From: Mugil cephalus
Taxonomy: Eukaryota; Chordata; Actinopteri; Mugiliformes; Mugilidae
Direction: 5' to 3'
Assembly: GCF_022458985.1 (NCBI RefSeq)
Contig: NC_061779.1
Span: forward strand, 19,017,001-19,081,000
DNA: 64,000 nt
Positions 1 to 10,739 of the stretch are shown here, piece after piece. The number at the start of each line of letters is the position of its first letter. Within the stretch, counting starts at the first letter, position 1. Made by a program: the position numbers and the translations under genes. The notes beneath the pieces are model-generated. The model saw only the letters and a list, made by a program, of their open reading frames with translations, ran no database searches and was not told the origin of the DNA.

Positions 1-932
1 TCCTTTCAATACTGTTTTTTTTTTTTTTTTTTTTTGTAAATGCTTAAACTGCCTGAAATTTAAAAAATGACATTTGAGTTGAGGCTTTTGGACTTCCCTA
101 TGACTGCGACAGGCGTCAAGTTATCACAGATTTAACAAAAAGAGTTTCAATGTGTTAGAAACTGAAGGGTTTTATTTCCACCTGACTGGCTTCAGCAAAG
201 AATTATAATTTCCAGCTCTAATGAAAAGTGACAGTGATAGAAATCGTTGCCTCGTTGCTAAAATTTCATCAGTTTTCAATTTCACCAGTGACACAAAGCA
301 CCAGTCGTTATGCAGGCTGCTTTAAACTGTCCATCTTCAAACTAAAAGAAGGACTGGCTCTGGGAAGGACATAGAGTCGAGAGAGGTGTCAGCCAAAGAG
401 GTGGACACCATTGTGCTTCAGAGATATTGTTAATATTTACATGCTAATTCGAGTAATAAAGTCAGACCAGACCTTCGGCACACAACAAGACCATTTTATT
501 ATTGAGCGGTGTAGTGCTGTGAGGTTCCACATGTGGTTTCCAGTTGTATCTTGTATCTTGGTTTGTGGTCATTTAAATGATGAGAGTTTTAGCTTTCTAG
601 AGATATGCAACATGAGGGCACTCTTTCACATTGCAGCTGTACATGTACATATGCAGTCAACACTCCACAGGCCGTCAGAGCTTCATCGTATTTCTTATTT
701 TGTGAGTGTAGGTCCACCATGTTCCCATTACATCACTGTGAGGTTGCACATATTTGGAAAGTACCTGAAGCTTGGTTTAAAACCTATGATATTTGTTAGT
801 GTCTCCAGTACAGACACACAGAAAATGGATAGTTTTCCCAGAAGTTATAGAAGCTAAAGGTTCCTACAGTTTGAGAACTAGTGTGCGCGACTCTAGTCGT
901 TGTTGTCTTGGCAGTGCCTAACTCCTGGTTAA

Positions 933-1019
<87 letters not shown>

Positions 1020-1403
1020 CATATATATATACAGCATTACAAAACTCTCCTTTTGGGGTGTTTCCTTCAAATGACCACTTCCTCATTCTCCAATAGTCTC
1101 AATCCATGTTAGTTCCGGTTTTAAATGTTCTGTAATTGCACATTCAGTTTGACACGGTAAGCTGAAACGATCCCTTGCTGATAAGGAGTTTGCTGTCAAG
1201 CCTTAACACTGACGACCCTGACATCGATGGAAACAACATCAGGGACAGAAGACTGGTGCGTGACTTCACAGATGTTCATTGTTAAGTTATGAATCTGAAA
1301 CTTGGACTAGTAGGAGAAGATATTCTCACATGAAATGCTTTTTAATTGACAGTTAATTTAATTGTATGCATGTTTGTTGCATTTCTTCTTAAGCCAAAAA
1401 AAG
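1..1403. repeat. 5' part of tandem unit A, upstream of Siglec-like copy 1
   Basis: Positions 1-930 match 3164-4120 almost base for base, apart from a poly-T versus (TG)n difference near the start. Position 1 corresponds to 3164, just after the stop codon of copy 1, so the window opens at the 3' flank of a probable further unit. The rest is promoter/5' flank. A 148-codon open frame at 411-857 is shared by both units but starts with TTG and has no recognisable domain, so I treat it as non-coding. Units A and B differ where A carries a long (AT)n tract and B carries about 240 bp of unique sequence. Confidence 0.8.
934..1032. repeat. (AT)n microsatellite
   Basis: An almost pure AT dinucleotide run, interrupted once by acatac near its right end, in the upstream region of Siglec-like copy 1. 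It replaces the unit B segment at 4130-4370. Confidence 0.97.
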
Positions 1404-3153
1404 ATGATTTTTATCTACGTGATTCTTTGCCTTCATGTGATGGTCAGCCACTGCCAGCCTCAGTGTGCCAAAGGTCTGAACTTTCATATAACTACAGTTC
1501 ACATAATCTACATTGAATACAGTTTTGGACGTTGTATTCACTGAGCTTTGTTTTGACAGAAACTCCTGACGATAAGGATTTTTCACTAAATGTGACTGAA
1601 CATGTTGCTGTGGAGTCTGGGGAATGTATAAGGATCTCTTATGAACTGACCTTTCTAACAAGCAAAGTTTCAGCCCCCTATACAAAGACATGGTTTAGGC
1701 AAGATAATTCAAATACTTTATATAAGGCATTTGTCAGCGAGGTGAAGTCTGAGTCAGAAGCCTCTTTCACGATACGGGGTCTACCACGTGGAGAGTACGA
1801 GTATGGCTTCAAACTGGAATGGGGATGTAATCAGACATATGTTTTCCCCAAGAAGGTTCACATCTCAGTCTCTGGTGAGTGTTTAATCTGGTCATCTAAT
1901 ATTTATTTTATTTCCTGACACTGAAATTGATTTTTCCTAAAGGCTCAATGACATCCTCCTGTTTAGAAGTGATGGAAACAGACAATAATATTACTTTTCA
2001 TCTTCATGCTCAGCATCAACCCAAAAACCTACTGTTCGGGTTCCTCCCATGAAGGAGGGAGACGTTATCGGATTAAAATGTCGTCCTCCTCATTTCTGCT
2101 CTAAAATAACAAATGTCTATTGGAAATGGACACAGACTGATGGACAATCTGAAGTTCTTCAAAGGGACTTTTATACCACTTCTCATCATGATTATGATCA
2201 TTATTACTCAAGAAGACCCTTTCATCCCTTAAGTCGCCGTGAAAACCTATTACGCTTCCTTCCTACCGCATATCATCACAACACCAACATCACATGTGTG
2301 GTGGAATATGATGATGGCGCTGTTGAGACAACTGTCACCATGACTGTGAAATGTGAGTAGCAGCAGTATTTCTATAAATATAACTATCTGCTATTTTACA
2401 TTTTTATGTAATAGATGAGTCACATAATGACTGCATATATTTAAGCTTGTGTTTCTTTCTTCCTTCCTTTCAGTTCCTCCTAAAATCCTGCCTGGTTCCC
2501 AGTGCATTTTTAAAGGGAAGCTGCTGGTCTGTGAGTGCATCAGTCGGGGGAATCCTCTGCCACCGATCACCTGGCCTTTGGCTCCACTCACAGATTACTC
2601 AGTCACCAGCTCTAGCAGCAACCACACTGTGAACAGCATCATCACGGTGCCTGCTGCTGACTACCACAACAACACTGTCACATGTGTCAGCAGCAACGAA
2701 CTGGGCCGGGATGAGATTGAAATTCCTCTTCAGAGCGACACAGAGAACTCAAGGCAGAACAGTGAGTGGTTTGTGATATCAGTTTAACGCACGGTTCAGA
2801 TGAGGTTTTAACAGTTCATCATGTCATACAGCAGTTAGCACCAATGGGATGAAAGACGGGTCTGTTGCCGTCGGCTCTTGGATAATTGCTGGTCTATCTA
2901 TGAGTCTCAACCTGGTCCTTCTTGCCACCTTCATCATCTATATTTACAAAGGGTAAGAATGTTAAAATGAATATATAAAAACGATAAGCAATTGTTTAAT
3001 GGACTGATTTTGAAACTGTTTTTCTTCTTTTAAACTTGTAGGAGAAAATGTCAACAGAAGAAACCTTGTGAAGAAAATAACACCTACGCTTCCCTGAATC
3101 TAGCCGATGTCGGGGAACAGTACGGTGTTATTTCTCATACACAGAATAAATAA
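1404..3153 (+). CDS. Siglec/CD22-like Ig-superfamily receptor, tandem copy 1
   Basis: Six coding exons can be spliced with consensus GT-AG sites and matching phases: 1404-1473, 1560-1874, 2014-2352, 2474-2761, 2835-2952 and 3042-3153, giving 413 residues. Exon 1 encodes a signal peptide (MIFIYVILCLHVMVSHC). Exons 2, 3 and 4 each encode one Ig domain with its cysteines and tryptophan (GEC...KTWFRQ; GLKC...YWKW; LLVCEC...TCVSS). Exon 5 encodes the transmembrane helix (GSWIIAGLSMSLNLVLLATF). Exon 6 encodes a basic cytoplasmic tail with two tyrosine motifs, TYASL and QYGVI, that resemble relaxed ITIMs. All Ig exons are phase 1, as usual in this superfamily. Domain order and tail resemble CD22/MAG/Siglec proteins, which bind sialylated glycans on leukocytes and recruit SH2 phosphatases. 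The exact orthologue cannot be named from sequence alone. AATAAA overlaps the stop codon. The exon 5 acceptor is a NAGNAG site, so one residue may be optional. Confidence 0.86.
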
Positions 3154-3177
3154 ACTTCAGTTTTCCTTTCAATACTG

Positions 3178-3237
<60 letters not shown>

Positions 3238-4737
3238 GCTTAAACTGCCTTAAATAAAAAAAATGACATTTGAGTTGAGGCTTTTGGACTTCCCTATGAC
3301 TGCGACAGGCGTCAAGTTATCACAGATTTAACAAAAAGAGTTTCAATGTGTTAGAAACTGAAGGGTTTTATTTCCACCTGACTGGCTTCAGCAAAAAATT
3401 ATAATTTCCAGCTCTAATGAAAAGTGACAGTGATAGAAATCGTTGCCTCGTTGCTAAAATTTCATCAGTTTTCAATTTCACCAGTGACACAAAGCACCAG
3501 TCGTTATGCAGGCTGCTTTAAACTGTCCATCTTCAAACTAAAAGAAGGACTGGCTCTGGGAAGGACATAGAGTCGAGAGAGGTGTCAGCCAAAGAGGTGG
3601 ACACCATTGTGCTTCAGAGATATTGTTAATATTTACATGCTAATTCGAGTAATAAAGTCAGACCAGACCTTCGGCACACAACAAGACCATTTTATTATTG
3701 AGCGGTGTAGTGCTGTGAGGTTCCACATGTGGTTTCCAGTTGTATCTTGTATCTTGGTTTGTGGTCATTTAAATGATGAGAGTTTTAGCTTTCTAGAGAT
3801 ATGCAACATGAGGATCCACTTTCACATTGCAGCTGTACATGTACATATGCAGTCAACACTCCACAGGCCGTCAGAGCTTCATCGTATTTCTTATTTTGTG
3901 AGTGTAGGTCCACCATGTTCCCATTACATCACTGTGAGGTTGCACATATTTGGAAAGTACCTGAAGCTTGGTTTAAAACCTATGATATTTGTTAGTGTCT
4001 CCAGTACAGACACACAGAAAATGGAAAGTTTTCCCAGAAGTTATAGAAGCTAAAGGTTCCTACAGTTTGAGAACTAGTGTGGTGCGCGACTCTAGTCATT
4101 GTCGTTTGGCAGTGCCTAACTTCTGTTTAAAACAAAACTGGGCATAGAGGTGTGGCAAGGGAGGAGCTCAGGTCAGTGTATGACACTAATGCAGACAGCT
4201 ATCAACCCACCTGTCACTCAAAGCAGATGAGTTAGTATATATATAAAAAAAGTCACCACATGTACAACTGTCGTGAAGAAGTAGACCACTTTTAATGCGA
4301 AACTGTAAACTTGTTCATTTCTTCTGGAAAGTTGAGCATTCAAACATCAGCCTTCTGCTGTCTCTCAGCATTGTAAAACTCTCCTTTTGTGGTGTTTCCT
4401 TCAAATGACCACTTCCTCGTTCACAAATAGTCTCGACCCTGGTTAGTTCCGGTTTTAAATGTTCTGTAATTGCACATTCAGTTTGACACGGTAAGCTGAA
4501 ACGATCCCTTGCTGATAAGGAGTTTGCTGTCAAGCCTTAACACTGACGACCCTGACATCGATGGAAGCAACAGCAGGGACAGAAGACTGGTGCGTGACTT
4601 CACAGATGTTCATTGTTAAATTATGAATCTGAAACTTGGACTAGTAGGAGAAGATATTCTCACATGAAATGCTTTTTAATTGACAGTTAATTTTATTGTA
4701 CGCATGTTTGTTGCTTTTCTTCTTAAGCCAAAAAAAG
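3154..4737. repeat. Spacer between the two Siglec-like copies, 5' part of tandem unit B
   Basis: This begins with the 3' flank of copy 1, then a (TG)26 tract, then about 900 bp nearly identical to the start of the window. Positions 4130-4370 (acaaaactgggcatagaggtg onward) have no counterpart in unit A, where an (AT)n run sits instead. From about 4370 the two units align again up to the start codon. No separate gene is supported here. Confidence 0.8.
3181..3232. repeat. (TG)n microsatellite
   Basis: Pure TG dinucleotide run of about 26 units in the spacer between the two receptor copies. The corresponding place at the start of the window is a poly-T tract. Confidence 0.97.
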
Positions 4738-6719
4738 ATGATTTTTATCTACGTGATTCTTTGCCTTCATGTGATGGTCAGCCACTGCCAGCCTCAGTGT
4801 GCCAAAGGTCTGAACTTTCATATAACTACAGTTCACATAATCTACATTGAATACAGTTTTGGAAGTTGTATTTACTGAGCTTTGTTTTGACAGACACTCC
4901 TGACGATAAGGATTTTTCACTAAATGTGACTGAACATGTTGCTGTGGAGTCTGGGGAATGTATAAGGATCCCTTATGAACTGACCTTTCTAACAAGCAAA
5001 ATTACAGCCCCCTATACAAAGACATGGTTTAGGCAAGATAATTCAAATACTTTATATAAGGCATTTGTCAGCAAGGTGAAGTCTGAGTCAGAAGCCTCTT
5101 TCACGATACGGGGTCTACCACGTGGAGAGTACGAGTATGGCTTCAAACTGGAATGGGGATGTAATCAGACATATGTTTTCCCCAAGAAGGTTCACATCTC
5201 AGTCTCTGGTGAGTGTTTAATCTGGCAATCTAATATTTATTTTATTTCCTGACACTGAAACTGACTGTGCCTTAAACCTCAATGGTATCCTCCTGTTTTG
5301 AAGAGATGGAAACAACAGTATACTCATTTGGACCAAAAGATACAACACACAATAATATTATTTTTCCTTTTCACACTCAGCATCAACCCAAAAACCTACT
5401 GTTCGGGTTCCTCCCATGGAGGAGGGAAACATTATCGGATTAAGATGTCATCCTCCTCGTTTCTGCTCTGAGATAACAGATATCTATTGGAAATGGACAC
5501 AGGCTGATGGACAATCTGAAGTTCTTGACACGAACATTTTCCATCATGATTATGGTTATTATCCCTCATGGAGACGTTATCACGATTATTATCGCTCACG
5601 GAAACATTTTCGTCTCTCTCGCCGTGAAAACCTATTACGTTTCCTTCCTACCGCATATCATCACAACACCAACATCACATGTGTGGTGGAATATGATGAT
5701 GGCGCTGTTGAGACAACCGTCACCATGACTGTGAAATGTGAGTAGTAGCAGTATTTCTATTAATATAACTATCTGCTATTTTACATTTTAATGTAATGGA
5801 TGAGTCACATGCTGAATGACTGCATATATTTAAGCTCTTGTTTCTTTCTTCCTTCCTTTCAGTTCCTCCTAAAATCCTGCCTGGTTCCCAGTGCATTTTT
5901 AAAGGGAAGCTGCTGGTCTGTGAGTGCATCAGTCGGGGGAATCCTCTGCCACCAATCACCTGGCCTTTGGCTCCACTCACAGATTACTCAGTCACCAGCT
6001 CTAGCAGCAACCACACGGTCAACAGCATCACCACGGTGCCTGCTGCTGACTACCACAACAACACTGTCACATGTGTCAGCAGCAACGAACTGGGCCGGGC
6101 TGAGATTGAAATTCCTCTTCAGAACGACACAGAGAACTCAAGGCAGAACAGTGAGTGGTTTGTGATATCAGTTTAACGCACGGTTCAGATGAGGTTTTAA
6201 CAGTTCATCATGTCATGCAGCAGTTAGCAACGAACTGGGCCGGGCTGAGATTGAAATTCCTCTTCAGAACGACACAGAAAACTCAAGGCAGAACAGTGAG
6301 TAACGTCTTTGGTTACAGAGGCTCAATGTCTGTCCCCAAACTCCTGAAATGAATCAAAAGTTTTAATTTCCATAGATTCTTCAGACGGGAAGCAAAATTT
6401 GAATGGACTCCTTCCCTGGATAATAATGGCTCTGAGTTTAATTCTGAACCTGGTCCTCCTCACCTGCCTGATCACCTACATTCGCAAAAAGTAAGGAAAT
6501 CAAAGTACCACTAAGTCTAATTATTTGAGCAACCTGGTAATCTGTAGGATGTGAACTCCTTCTTATCCTCTAGTAAAATAAAGTGATTCTCAATTCTGTA
6601 TTTGTAGGGGAAAAAGTAAGTCGCAGAAGAAGATATGTACAGAGATGGACACCTATGCTTCCCTGAACAGGGCAGATGTTGAGCAGGAGTACAGTGTCAT
6701 ATCTCCTCGGCACAGATGA
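4738..6719 (+). CDS. Siglec/CD22-like Ig-superfamily receptor, tandem copy 2 (mosaic)
   Basis: The exon plan matches its left neighbour: 4738-4807 (signal peptide), 4894-5208 (Ig1), 5381-5737 (Ig2), 5863-6150 (Ig3), 6376-6490 (TM) and 6608-6719 (tail), giving 418 residues. Exon 1 is identical to copy 1. Ig1 differs at five residues. Ig2 is six codons longer in a His/Tyr/Arg-rich loop. Ig3 is close. The TM exon (PWIIMALSLILNLVLLTCLI) and the tail (DTYASL, QEYSVI) are clearly diverged. Between exons 4 and 5 the last part of Ig exon 3 is repeated at 6224-6295, with an acceptor and a donor of the right phase, so a 442-residue isoform with 24 extra residues is possible. Role is presumably the same type of inhibitory-style surface receptor. 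The mosaic suggests unequal crossing-over or gene conversion within an array. Confidence 0.84.
6224..6295 (+). other. Duplicated 3' end of Ig exon 3, potential in-frame mini-exon
   Basis: This segment repeats the end of the exon that closes at 6150, with one base change (gagaac to gaaaac). It is preceded by the same NAGNAG acceptor that opens the TM exon in copy 1 and followed by gtgagtaac, a good donor. Its 72 nt and phase 1/1 borders keep the reading frame whether it is included or skipped. If used, it would add a second G-strand/stalk segment beginning SNELGRAEIEIPLQ. Whether it is spliced in is unknown. Confidence 0.7.
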
Positions 6720-6810
6720 AAAAACTCAGGTTTCACTTGTATTATTTTGTTAAAATACAAATAAATTAATTGAATAGTGCTTTCGTTCAAATGCATTATT
6801 CAGTGATATA

Positions 6811-6900
6811 CACCGATCAGCCATAACATTATGATGGCTGACAGAAGATGTGAATAAAATTGACTGTGTTGTGGCAATTTAATGTTCTGCAGGGAAACTC
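6811..6900 (+). mobile_element. Fragment of the gatcagccataacatta repeat family
   Basis: Starts with caccgatcagccataacatt, the terminal motif of a very common fish interspersed element, and continues with gaatgttctgcaggg-like interior sequence for about 90 bp. Related pieces occur at 26.7, 31.2-31.7, 36.0-36.4 and 47.8-47.9 kb. Confidence 0.7.
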
Positions 6901-7213
6901 TTACTTGAACATATAGCACCCACCTAGACTAGACTAGGTGCTCCTTGACGTTTAAAGTTGCTCAGTAATTAGTGGACAGACATGATTTTTTTCGATGTTT
7001 TTTCGAGTGCGGTGAGTTCAGTTTCATGCATTCGTTATATTTGTAGATGGCTTCAGCCTAAACGCATTCAATAATTTAGTACTAAACACCTGCCATTTTA
7101 CTTTTTAAGATGTGTAAGCAGCTTCATATGATGTTTATGCTTAAGTGAGAAGTTGGAAATGCTGCGTGCCCTGTGATCTCTTGTGATTTCTTGTGTACAG
7201 GTCTTGTTTGTTA

Positions 7214-7215
7214 TT

Positions 7216-7257
<42 letters not shown>
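7214..7257. repeat. (T)12(G)32 homopolymer tract
   Basis: Twelve T are followed directly by 32 G. Such a G run can form G-quadruplexes and is also a common assembly or slippage trouble spot. Confidence 0.95.
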
Positions 7258-7259
<2 letters not shown>

Positions 7260-7801
7260 CACCTGTGTGCTTCCAGATAGATTGACCCCACCTGTTCCTT
7301 CTGGCCTATCAGGAGACAAGTAGATACTGGGAAGGAAGCGGCAGTTAGATCCAGAGTGCTGCATTGTGACAGCTGTGTATTTGCTTACCTTGTGTTGGAG
7401 GGTGTTGTGTTAATAAATTCCTCATATGTCTGCTTCACTGACTCCTTTTGTATGGTTATATTTTATTGTTACGCCCCATACATTTTTAGTGAACTTATCA
7501 CTCATAGTTGATCAAAATCAGGCATCTAGCATCAAATATAAATATGCATGTACATCATTCATATAAATATACATAAACATACATATACATCATATACATG
7601 CCTGCGCACCACTGTGAACATATTAGTGTGTATTTCCAAACGCGCTAGGGTACGAGGTGTGAAAATGTTTCAGATGTGTGAAAATATGTCACAGTGACTT
7701 GACTTCCTCTCTAAAAGCATAACACCAAGAATGTGCACAAACCAGGTTGTTCCAGAAAGCACATTAACTTAATTAACGTTCAGCAACTTCACAAAAATGA
7801 A

Positions 7802-7835
7802 AATAATAATAATAATAATAATGATAATAATAATA
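7802..7835. repeat. (AAT)n microsatellite
   Basis: Imperfect ATA/AAT trinucleotide run with one atg interruption. Confidence 0.9.
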
Positions 7836-8214
7836 TGAGGAGAAAGTATATGGGATAATTATATTGTTGATATCAAGGACTAATGGAGGCCACTGGTTAC
7901 ACATGGGGCATGGCAGATCGTTTGTGAGCTTTGACAGTGCCGGTCTGTCTAAAGTAGGGCTCATCCTTTTACACACCCACTGAGCTCACTGGTATTCCAC
8001 ACTTGCACAAAGAATCACTCCGCTTTTCGCCTCATTTCATTCCCTTGTGGAAGGATTAGGGCTTTGTAGCGCAAATGTGTTGCATGCACGCACACACAGA
8101 CACACACACACACACTTCTGTCTTGGTTAAGACCATTTATTTGTTATTTTATTTTAGAGAGAGCCACACATTGTTTCTGTAACCAGAGTCCTCAAAGCAC
8201 CAGTTGGGTGAAAA

Positions 8215-8310
8215 GACTGATTAAACAGGGAACTAAAGCCACCATCCAGTTAGTTTAGCTTAGCATAAAGACTGGAAACAAAAGGCTCTGCGCTACAGTA
8301 ACAAAACCTT
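8215..8310 (+). mobile_element. Fish SINE-like fragment (gtttagcttagcataaagactgg)
   Basis: Contains ttagcttagcataaagactg followed by gaaacaaaaggctctg and acagtaacaaaac, the order found in a very widespread fish short interspersed repeat. An antisense relative lies in an irak4 intron near 34.3 kb. Confidence 0.65.
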
Positions 8311-8444
8311 TCATTTGTTTTTCGGCAAGCTTTCTGTGATCCCCATAAAATAATCTTACATTACCATGTCAAAGTTTAGAAACATACCGTTAAGTACAAG
8401 AGATATCTCCTAACTTTGTTGCGTAGTATCTGTTCTTGGCAAAG

Positions 8445-8448
<4 letters not shown>

Positions 8449-8486
<38 letters not shown>

Positions 8487-8488
8487 AC
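8449..8488. repeat. (CA)n microsatellite
   Basis: AC dinucleotide run with one aa interruption. A shorter CA run is at 8090-8115. Confidence 0.95.
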
Positions 8489-9224
8489 TCTGTTCAATGT
8501 CTGCTTGAGTTGGTTCTGTCAAAGGAGGCTTTCAGTGCGCTAAGGTGTCCCTTGATGAAGACCTGCTTCTCCCAGTGGGAAAGATGGCAACTCTCCGTGG
8601 GGCTCGGGGACCTTCCAGCCACAGATAACCTGATACTCGGATGTCTAAAATTAGTGTCCCTAAAATCCTTTTATGATAAGAAAGCTTGAGATTTCACACT
8701 CCACACTGGTAGGCACTTTGCCCAGGTTTCCACTGCTGCTCTCTGAGTACAGTGCGAGTAAGACAAGAAACATATCAGGAATACACTGACTGAAAGCAGA
8801 TCGAGATTTTGAGTGGGTGTCTGTAAGGTTTTAGTAAGTGCGCAAAGAAGTGTGTGAATAAGATAAGTCCTCAGTGAGGACTACATTTACATACAGTAGC
8901 TAAATGTTCATTCACACTGAGAATCACGCACAAATGTCAGCTTGTGACCACAGCTTCAGACACATGGAAGTGCCCAGGAGCCTGAAACTGACGCAGCTAG
9001 TGCATTTACACTAGTGCAGTTGCATATTCAGTGAAAATAATGAGTGTCTATGTCTTATAGCAATGGCTGAAGGAAACACGCTCACATTTTTCCATTCACT
9101 CAAAGGGCAATCATGATGAGCAGACAAGCTTCAACAGATCACATAGTTCACCTTTTGATGCTGAAATGGAAAACGTTTATGAGTTTAACCATTTAAGACC
9201 TAAACATCCAACTCACTGATGGAT

Positions 9225-9462
9225 AAAATTCAAAGTGTGGCTGAAAACTGGGAAGTTGTGCTTTGTAGGAAAAGAAACTGCCAATACGGTAATGCATCAC
9301 TGCTGTTGACCACACTGGTTGCAAGACCAGGGAGGCCCAGGAAGAGAGAGTTGTTTGGAGGAATTTGTTAGTGAAAACGAAGTTAGTTACACCCTTGAGA
9401 TGTCAAGAAGGTCTCCCAGACAAAAGCTCAACTTCCCAGTGTGCAGCCACACTTTGAATTTT
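9225..9462. repeat. Long inverted repeat, MITE-like or hairpin element
   Basis: The left arm (9225-9264) starts aaaattcaaagtgtggctg and the right arm (9424-9462) ends with its exact reverse complement, cagccacactttgaatttt. Both arms continue inward with matching actgggaagttg and gcttt, so about 40 bp pair with only a few mismatches around a spacer of roughly 160 bp. A 14-bp direct repeat, cttcaacagatcac, lies outside at 9129 and 9512. This looks like a small non-autonomous DNA element or a hairpin-forming transcript source. Confidence 0.75.
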
Positions 9463-10739
9463 GTCAAATAGTGCAAACCATTCTGAGTTACGGTAATTCA
9501 AATGCTGCGTGCTTCAACAGATCACCGGCCATCTATTTGTTTTTAAAGTGTTAAGGGTTCATTGCCAGTTATTTTTAGACATTTTTTTCCCTCAAGGTTT
9601 TTTAGTTGGTTTTACCTGTGCCACAACATGTCAGTTGTTCTTGTCAATGCTTAACAACCTCTAGCCAAAAAGAAATGGGTGCAACACCTGTAAATCAGTC
9701 GTCTGGTTTGACCTTATCTTTGGACATGTGTAGACAACCAGTCTCCTTAGCTTATTTAATCATGTTATCTATATTCTTGTGTGCTTGTTTGTCTGTGTAT
9801 GTGTGCATGTCTTTGTGTGTGCTCCTTGTTCGGTACAGATAGGTGGTCGCGGTTGTTCATGGTCATTCATCTGGCAGTTAAGTCAAAGGTTATCGTTTAA
9901 AGCCACTATCGTATACACAACTTCAAAAGGTCCTGTGTCTGCGAATCTAATCTTGACTAACGTTGTGCGCATTCATTTAGAGTTACAATTGTGTCAACAG
10001 CCCTGTGATTTGATTAAAAATAAAGATTTGGCAAATAGCAAACAGATACAAATGCAGTTGAATGAGAATGTAAATGCAGGTTGGTTAATGAGAACAGTTT
10101 GTCCATTTTATTTACCGAGTTTTCCAGATCAGAACTACCTAATCAAAAACAAATACTGGAAATTGAACACTTGAAAATGAAAACATTCTATGACCGCAAA
10201 TCACTCGTAGCAGTGTAGGACACACTGTTCTGCAGTATGCGTGACCCATGACCTTTACCAGATTTGTGTCATTAGAAACACACAAGAAAAGGTTTTGTAC
10301 TTCCTTCCTCTCCACCACCTCCTTCCACACACCAAGCAACAACAACAAAAAAACTCATAGGCCTGTTTTAAATCCAAAGCTGTGTAAATCCTGTGGCAGG
10401 AGTCCATGAAGCAGTCCTTCGGAGGAGTATAGTGTTTGGGGGATTAGTCCCAGTCCAGGTGGTCTTCATTTAGCCCCCCTACCCCCTATCAGAGGGGCTG
10501 TGAGCTGCTGTAAGAGCTCAGCACATGGCCATCACAATGTTGTTCTGGTTCTGATCTCCTCTCCATCCATTTCAGCTCGATTTAGTTGTATGCATTTCAG
10601 TACACTACACTTCAACATTGGGACACTGTTGAATTTAGCACGACATGGTCCATGATGGACTTCTAATTCCGTCATAGTCCCTGTGTTTTCCTACTGTGTT
10701 TGAAAAAGTAAAAAAGTAAGAGCTAGATTGTATGGTTCC

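Noticed and set aside
411..857. 148-codon frame conserved in both tandem units (also 3607-4053)
   Set aside because: It begins with TTG, has no domain or signal peptide, and its conservation is explained by the recent duplication of the whole unit including non-coding flank.
881..1096. Frames of Tyr/Ile repeats on both strands
   Set aside because: They are translations of the (AT)n microsatellite.
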